The notes beneath the pieces are model-generated. The model was not told the origin of the DNA, did not search any database, and saw nothing but the letters and a program-made list of their open reading frames with translations. Positions 14,089 to 18,630 of a stretch of 18,630 nucleotides of DNA are shown piece by piece. Source of the DNA: a bacterium (lineage in GTDB: Bacteria; Patescibacteriota; 4484-211). Location of the stretch: the NCBI GenBank assembly GCA_027020325.1, contig JALUVT010000013.1:1-18630 (forward strand). Reading direction: 5' to 3'. Each line of letters opens with the position of its first letter. The first letter of the stretch is position 1. Position numbers and translations under genes: made by a program.

Positions 14089-15336
14089 ATGAAACAACGG
14101 CCGCTTTTTTTAGCTTTTTTTTTCTTCTTTTTATTATTGTTGGCAGCATTCTTCCTTTCTAAAAAATTTTTTTCTTTTTCTACCCCCTCCAGTGAATTAG
14201 TAATTAAAACCCACCCGTCATCATTAGAGATAACTTTGAATGAAGAAAAAGTGGGGCAAAGTCCCTGGCAAAGACAAAATTTATCCCCTGGTTTTTATTG
14301 GGTAAATTTATCCCAAGGGGAGAGAGAATATTGGGAGGGGACAATAAATTTATCTCCCAGTGGAAAAACATTATTAGAAGCTAGTTTATGTTGTCGTTTT
14401 TTTAATCAAATTAGTTTATTGAATTATTATCAGCCCTCTTCTCGTCATACTTTAGCTTTAACTTCAAATCCGGCAGGAGTAAAGGTTTTTTTAGATAAAA
14501 AAGAAATTGGAGTAACTCCTTTGGTGCTTAATTTAGAAAAGGAAAGGTTTTCTTTACTCTTAAAAAAGGAAGGTTGGCGAGAATGGCAAAAAGATTTGGT
14601 TTTGCCGCGGGGGGAGTCTCTGATTTTGGATTTGAGCTTAGCTTTAGATCCTTGGGCCAATTTAAAAACTTGGAATTGGCAACCCGATCAAGGAAAGATT
14701 GCACTAGCGGATTCAGAAATAATTAATCGCTCTGATTGGGGCGCAGCGCCTAGCAATTGTTCCGCTGATTCTTGTCCCGAACAGGAACTGAAGAAGATTA
14801 AAATTTGGCAAGTAAAGTTGGCCACAGAACAAGTCAAGGTTTCCGATTGGTTAAAAGGAGCACAGTTTTGGGCGCAAAATGAATTACATTTACCTGATTT
14901 GCCCTTTATTTATGTTCTGGATGAAGCGGGACAAGTTTATCAGGGGGCGGAAAACGAAAAATGGGCGGTAGCAAAATGGTTAGAGAACTCGTCTTCACCG
15001 TTATTAGATCTGGAAGAAGGCGAAGTTCCGATTGTTGTTGTTTTGCCTCCTTCTTTAGATCAAGTTCCCGGCGCGGCCAGGGAAAAACTGAGCGAGCTTT
15101 ATAGACGCCTTTTCCCTGTCAATGAACAAAAATCATCAACCAAGAAAGTAACGGTTCTTAATACCCCGACCGGTTATCTTAATGTCCGTTCGGGTCCAGG
15201 TCTTAATTATTCCTTGCTGCAACGGATTTATCCGGGAGAAGTTTATGATTGGCGGGAGACTCAGGGAGGGTGGTATAAGATAAAAATTGGTGAGAGGGAA
15301 GGGTGGATCTACTCGCTTTACGCTCGGTTGGAGTAA
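14089..15336 (+). CDS. Membrane-anchored protein: two PEGA domains, degenerate amidase_2/PGRP-like domain, SH3 domain
   Basis: 415 residues from ATG 14089 (two in-frame GTGs precede it). An N-terminal membrane helix (about 7-24) is followed by PEGA-like repeat 1 (about 36-98) and repeat 2 (about 120-184, with SNPAGVKVFLDKKEIGVTP). Next comes a segment (about 210-345) reading like an amidase_2/PGRP domain: EIINRSDWGAAP at its start, PFIYVLDEAGQVYQG where the family has YHFLID.DG.iyeG, and IVVVLPP near its end. The His-His-Thr expected after the first strand is replaced (IWQVKLATEQ), and no His is seen at the other ligand places. It is probably a non-catalytic peptidoglycan-binding module. A C-terminal bacterial SH3 domain (about 354-413, LNVRSGPGLNYSLL...GWYKI...GWIY) also fits wall binding. 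Its end overlaps prfB by 19 bases. Confidence 0.82.
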   Translation: MKQRPLFLAFFFFFLLLLAAFFLSKKFFSFSTPSSELVIKTHPSSLEITLNEEKVGQSPWQRQNLSPGFYWVNLSQGEREYWEGTINLSPSGKTLLEASLCCRFFNQISLLNYYQPSSRHTLALTSNPAGVKVFLDKKEIGVTPLVLNLEKERFSLLLKKEGWREWQKDLVLPRGESLILDLSLALDPWANLKTWNWQPDQGKIALADSEIINRSDWGAAPSNCSADSCPEQELKKIKIWQVKLATEQVKVSDWLKGAQFWAQNELHLPDLPFIYVLDEAGQVYQGAENEKWAVAKWLENSSSPLLDLEEGEVPIVVVLPPSLDQVPGAAREKLSELYRRLFPVNEQKSSTKKVTVLNTPTGYLNVRSGPGLNYSLLQRIYPGEVYDWRETQGGWYKIKIGEREGWIYSLYARLE

Positions 15337-16373
15337 TTTTTCCCCGGGATCTTTCTTACTTCTGCACTAATAAAGGCTTCGAGATCTCCATCAAGGACCG
15401 CTTGGGCATTTTTCTCTGTTACCCCAGTGCGGTGGTCTTTAACTAGTTGGTAAGGGTCGAGAATATAGGAACGAATTTGCTGTCCCCAAGTGGGAGGCAC
15501 ATAATGCCCTTTTAGTTCCTGAATCCGAGCTACTTTTTGTTGTTGCATGAGCTGAAAAAGTTTTCCTTTTAATAAATTGAGAGCTGTTTTACGATTACTC
15601 AACTGGGAGCGCGAGGAAGAAACAGTTACGGTTAAACCTGTGGGGAGGTGTTTTAGTCGTACTGCGCTTTCGGTTTTATTGGCGTGTTGCCCTCCGGGCC
15701 CCGAAGAACGAAAAGTCTCGACTAATAAATCTTTTTCTTGAATTTGTAATTGCGGAAGAGTATCTTCGCCTAATAACGGTAAAACCTCAACGAGAGCAAA
15801 AGATGTTTGACGAAGGTTGTTGGCATTAAAAGGGGAACGACGGACCAGGCGATGGGTTCCGTGTTCATGCTTAAGATAACCATAGCAATAGGGTTGATTG
15901 ATTTCAACGGTAACGGATTTGATGCCCGCTTCCTCGCCTCGTATTTCTTGAATAATTTTCATCGGCCAGCCTTTTTTCTCTCCGTAACGAAGATACATTC
16001 GCAGCAGCATTGCCGTCCAGTCCATGGCCTCGACTCCTCCTTGTCCAGCATGTAAAGAAAGCAGGGCCGGATAGCGGTCATAAGGAGAAGTGAGAAAAGT
16101 TTGTAGTTCCAATTTTTGCAGTCGCGAGGCCAGACTAGGGGGTAAAGGTGATTGGCGAAAAATTTGTTCAAGGTCCTGAACTTCCTGCCATAATTTTTCC
16201 CTTGCCGCTAATTCTTGAAGAACTTGTTGGGCGCGGGCGGGATTTCGCCAAAAATTAGGTTCTTTCATTTTTTTTTCCAAAGCTCGAATTTCTTTTTTTA
16301 GCTCTTCTAATCCAAGAGCTTTTTTTAGTGAGGCCCATTTTTGCCGCAACTTTTGATTGTTTTTCATAATCAT
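15318..16373 (-). CDS. prfB: Peptide chain release factor 2
   Basis: 351 residues. It releases nascent protein at UGA and UAA. The RF2-specific tripeptide SPF (180-182, in VRRSPFNANNLRQTSF) and the catalytic GGQ (227-229, in SSGPGGQHANKTESAVRL) are present, with the usual helical N-terminal region. ATG at 16373, with a second at 16367. The position matching the programmed frameshift of Escherichia coli prfB reads through in frame (AALG-type Leu-Gly, no TGA), so the autoregulatory frameshift is absent. Together with TGA-ended genes nearby it argues for the standard bacterial code. It is the last gene of a minus-strand row, 65 bases after the 125-residue gene. Confidence 0.95.
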   Translation of the reverse strand: MIMKNNQKLRQKWASLKKALGLEELKKEIRALEKKMKEPNFWRNPARAQQVLQELAAREKLWQEVQDLEQIFRQSPLPPSLASRLQKLELQTFLTSPYDRYPALLSLHAGQGGVEAMDWTAMLLRMYLRYGEKKGWPMKIIQEIRGEEAGIKSVTVEINQPYCYGYLKHEHGTHRLVRRSPFNANNLRQTSFALVEVLPLLGEDTLPQLQIQEKDLLVETFRSSGPGGQHANKTESAVRLKHLPTGLTVTVSSSRSQLSNRKTALNLLKGKLFQLMQQQKVARIQELKGHYVPPTWGQQIRSYILDPYQLVKDHRTGVTEKNAQAVLDGDLEAFISAEVRKIPGKNYSNRA

Positions 16374-16438
16374 AAAGAGACTTAGTTTATTGTACTAAAT
16401 TGGGGGAGGAATTTTAGAGTTTAGAAAAGATTATTCCC

Positions 16439-16816
16439 TTAGCCTCCAGTTGCGTTTAAGGCTGCGCCGAGAGCCTTAAGAGCCTCGTAAGCTTTATTGA
16501 TTTCTTGCTCTTCATTGGTGGCTAAGGCCCGGGCAATTAACTGTCGTTCTATTTGTTCGTCAATTTTATTCCACTCCGCGGAGTTATAGGTAGCCTCTGG
16601 ATTAAGAGCAAGGTCGATAATCATTTCTTCTTTTTTTTCTTGAATTGCTTCATTAACTTGTAATTGGAATAAATCCCATAAAATCCGTGCCAGAGCCTCT
16701 TGTTCTTCTTGATTGAGAAGAGTAAAGTTGGCGAGATAAAAGCGTCGTCGCCGCGGATTGCGGAGGCTAATTTGAATGAGGTAACTTAGTTGTTGAGTCC
16801 AGCTGTTCTGATTCAT
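16439..16816 (-). CDS. Hypothetical helical protein, 125 residues
   Basis: I do not recognise this protein. It is predicted to be almost wholly helical and soluble, with a basic patch near the N-terminus (NPRRRRFY), an acidic Glu/Gln-rich middle (LNQEEQEALARIL and IQEKKEEMIIDLAL) and an Ala-rich C-terminus. No signal peptide or membrane helix is seen. The ATG at 16816 lies 6 bases after the stop of the large upstream gene, so the two are probably one transcript and may work together. No SD is visible. Confidence 0.65.
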   Translation of the reverse strand: MNQNSWTQQLSYLIQISLRNPRRRRFYLANFTLLNQEEQEALARILWDLFQLQVNEAIQEKKEEMIIDLALNPEATYNSAEWNKIDEQIERQLIARALATNEEQEINKAYEALKALGAALNATGG

Positions 16817-16822
16817 TTTCGT

Positions 16823-18630
16823 TTAGTGATTGCTAATTTTTGACGCATAATTTTCGCTCGTATTTATTAATAAATACATAAACAAACCCTTGTCACCAAA
16901 GAGAAAATCGGTCGGCGCTCTTAAATTCTGGAGATATTCTTCAATCTCTTCTCTACTTGCTTGGCCTTGCAGATAGTGCCGGCGAATTAAATCTTCAAGA
17001 AGCAGGGGATGAATGTCCAGTGCCTGGGCCAAGCTTTGAATAGTTATTGTTTCTCCCGGTTTCCATAGATTAATTATTCTTTCTTCATAAGAAGTCCAAT
17101 TACCATCATAAATTCTTAAAAACCAATCTCGGCGGGCGACAAAATAGGCTTTTATTAAAAATTTTTCTTTTCTTCGCGCTATTTGCTCGTGTAGTATTCC
17201 TAGGTTGTTTTTTAATCGTTCCAAAGTTCTTGGGTCGCCCGATTGTGTCGTTCCTATTATTCTGGCTGTTGATTCAAATTCTCTTTGTAAGTGTTTTATT
17301 TCTCTATGGTCATTTATTAAATCTTCCGCCTTCAGTAAACTGGAGATTCTTACAGTTTCGGCTTTGGCGTCACTATTAAGTGCAGCTTCTAAGGATTTTC
17401 TTTCAGGATACTCCTCCATGACTTTTTCTTGGATTGTCCTCAACAGGGCACGCATCAGTGTTTTTTCGTTTTGCTTTGCTCTTTCCCAAAGTAAAGCATC
17501 AACTTCTTCCGGGAGAAGAAGTCTTTCTAGAACTTGCTGGGCGGCTTCTTGAGCTAAGATTGTTCTGTATTCTTTGGGGTCAATTTCAATCCCACATTGG
17601 CGTAAACTATCAAGGTCTGTTGCTTGCAAAATTTCTTCAATGCGTCTGTTGCTTAGGTTGGGTTGAGAAAGGGCGCGTTTCTTGGCCGCTTGCAGAACCA
17701 ATTGATGAGGGTCTTTTAAGGCTTGTTTAATCGCTGCTTCTAAAACAAAGTCTCTTCGGTGTTCTTCACGCCATTTTTCCTGGCTCTGGGTTGGTGGTTT
17801 AGCGCGAGCGACTAAAAACCTATTTAAGATACTATCGCCCGGAGGTATCTGCAAATTTTCTTGGACCTGGCTAATCCTTATTACAAAATCATTTATTTTA
17901 TTTCGCCAAGGGGCAGTTTTTTCAAGCCAAGAAGGAGGCATAAATCGGCTGATTCTTTTGAGGCGATAAGAAGCACGGATAGCAAAAGGGGAAAGAATGG
18001 CCGCCAAGCGCAGCTCATCGGCCTGGGATAACTTTCCATCGGTTTGTCGATTATAGTGCTGGATATAACGCTCGACAATGGCAAAAGAAGTTAAAGCTAA
18101 AATTTGTTGCGGTAAATTTCTTGCTTCGTTTACCATTTGGGCGAGAAAAAGGAGTCGAGCACGGCCAGCGGCAGTCTTTATTTTATCCTTCCATGGTAAA
18201 TCTGAGAATGGCTCCAGTTCTGCTACGCGCTTTAGTATCTCCCTACTTCTTTCTCTTAAATAACCATCCAAACGCCTAATACGACCAGAAATTCCACGGC
18301 GATAAGGAGGGGTAGCAAGATTATCGAAAATTGCCTCCTTTAGCTGCTTTAGCTGGCGCCACTCTTTTGCGGGTGTTTCTTCACGATCGGGGTCACTTTC
18401 GATCCAAGTCATTAGGAGGTAAAGGCAGGCTTGTTGTTTAGGAGACAGTTCGACTACTGTTGCTGTTTCTTCAATTGGAGGTAGTTGCTGAAGAGCAGCT
18501 TCTATCGCCAAAGGACGCTGTGTTTCTGGAGGAAGTCCATTTTCAATTTTTTCAAGAACGAGTAAATACCAATCTTGTCTAAATTTTTTAGTTCGATCTT
18601 CTTTAGGTTTCCACCCTTCAATGATTAGTG
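16823..18630 (-). CDS. Large helical hypothetical protein (5' partial, runs off the right edge)
   Basis: At least 601 residues. The frame stays open to the window edge, so the TTG at 18511 is not the real start. No family is recognised. The protein looks soluble and mainly alpha-helical, rich in Glu, Arg, Leu and Ala, with many charged amphipathic stretches and no membrane segment or signal peptide in the visible part. Near the C-terminus, TIQSLAQALDIHPLLLEDLI followed by RRHYLQGQ and then EEIEEYLQNL resembles a helix-turn-helix or winged-helix fold. A DNA- or RNA-linked role is possible but not shown. It is followed at 6 bases by the 125-residue gene and then prfB, all on the minus strand. 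Base composition resembles the surrounding right arm, with no sign of recent transfer. Confidence 0.75.
   Translation of the reverse strand, partial: LIIEGWKPKEDRTKKFRQDWYLLVLEKIENGLPPETQRPLAIEAALQQLPPIEETATVVELSPKQQACLYLLMTWIESDPDREETPAKEWRQLKQLKEAIFDNLATPPYRRGISGRIRRLDGYLRERSREILKRVAELEPFSDLPWKDKIKTAAGRARLLFLAQMVNEARNLPQQILALTSFAIVERYIQHYNRQTDGKLSQADELRLAAILSPFAIRASYRLKRISRFMPPSWLEKTAPWRNKINDFVIRISQVQENLQIPPGDSILNRFLVARAKPPTQSQEKWREEHRRDFVLEAAIKQALKDPHQLVLQAAKKRALSQPNLSNRRIEEILQATDLDSLRQCGIEIDPKEYRTILAQEAAQQVLERLLLPEEVDALLWERAKQNEKTLMRALLRTIQEKVMEEYPERKSLEAALNSDAKAETVRISSLLKAEDLINDHREIKHLQREFESTARIIGTTQSGDPRTLERLKNNLGILHEQIARRKEKFLIKAYFVARRDWFLRIYDGNWTSYEERIINLWKPGETITIQSLAQALDIHPLLLEDLIRRHYLQGQASREEIEEYLQNLRAPTDFLFGDKGLFMYLLINTSENYASKISNH

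Noticed and set aside
17434..17730. Frames on the + strand inside the large right-hand gene
   Set aside because: They are antisense to a continuous frame of over 600 codons that is open to the window edge; no separate start signals.

Overview
The window is AT-rich bacterial chromosome around a replication origin, cut at both edges through protein genes. The style points to a member of the Patescibacteria (Candidate Phyla Radiation). Genes are short and tightly packed, recognisable Shine-Dalgarno (SD) sequences are almost absent, and it holds a TasA-like protein with an LPRTG-tailed partner and small membrane proteins of unknown role. That placement is inference from gene content; no rRNA is present. 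UGA is a stop here: mnmA, yidC and the O-antigen-ligase-like gene end in TGA, and an RF2 gene with an SPF motif is present. This argues against the lineages that read UGA as glycine.

Left arm (1-7708, + strand): a UvrD-type helicase with a C-terminal iron-sulfur PD-(D/E)XK nuclease domain (5' end outside the window) and a membrane-anchored methyltransferase-like protein. Next comes a promoter followed by a possible 36-codon leader ORF that runs into a TasA-like surface protein and an LPRTG-tailed partner. After another candidate promoter lie a CAP-domain protein, a small two-helix membrane protein, an RNA 2',3'-cyclic phosphodiesterase (thpR) and the tRNA 2-thiouridylase mnmA.

Centre (7660-10981, - strand): a strong promoter drives the conserved origin-side operon rpmH-rnpA-yidD-yidC-jag (ribosomal protein, RNase P protein, membrane insertion and RNA binding). 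An O-antigen ligase/polymerase-like gene is attached to its end and overlaps the 3' end of mnmA by 49 bases.

Origin (11015-12958): two perfect DnaA boxes lie just before dnaA and two more, in the opposite orientation, lie just after it in a 533-base AT-rich gap before dnaN. On the + strand, C exceeds G to the left and G exceeds C to the right, whichever strand the genes use. The window therefore probably contains a bipartite oriC.

Right arm (12959-18630): dnaN is followed by a membrane-anchored protein with two PEGA domains, an amidase_2/PGRP-like domain that seems to have lost its zinc ligands, and an SH3 domain. On the opposite strand lie prfB and two genes I do not recognise, the larger of which runs off the right edge. 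No tRNA, rRNA, CRISPR array or insertion sequence was seen.
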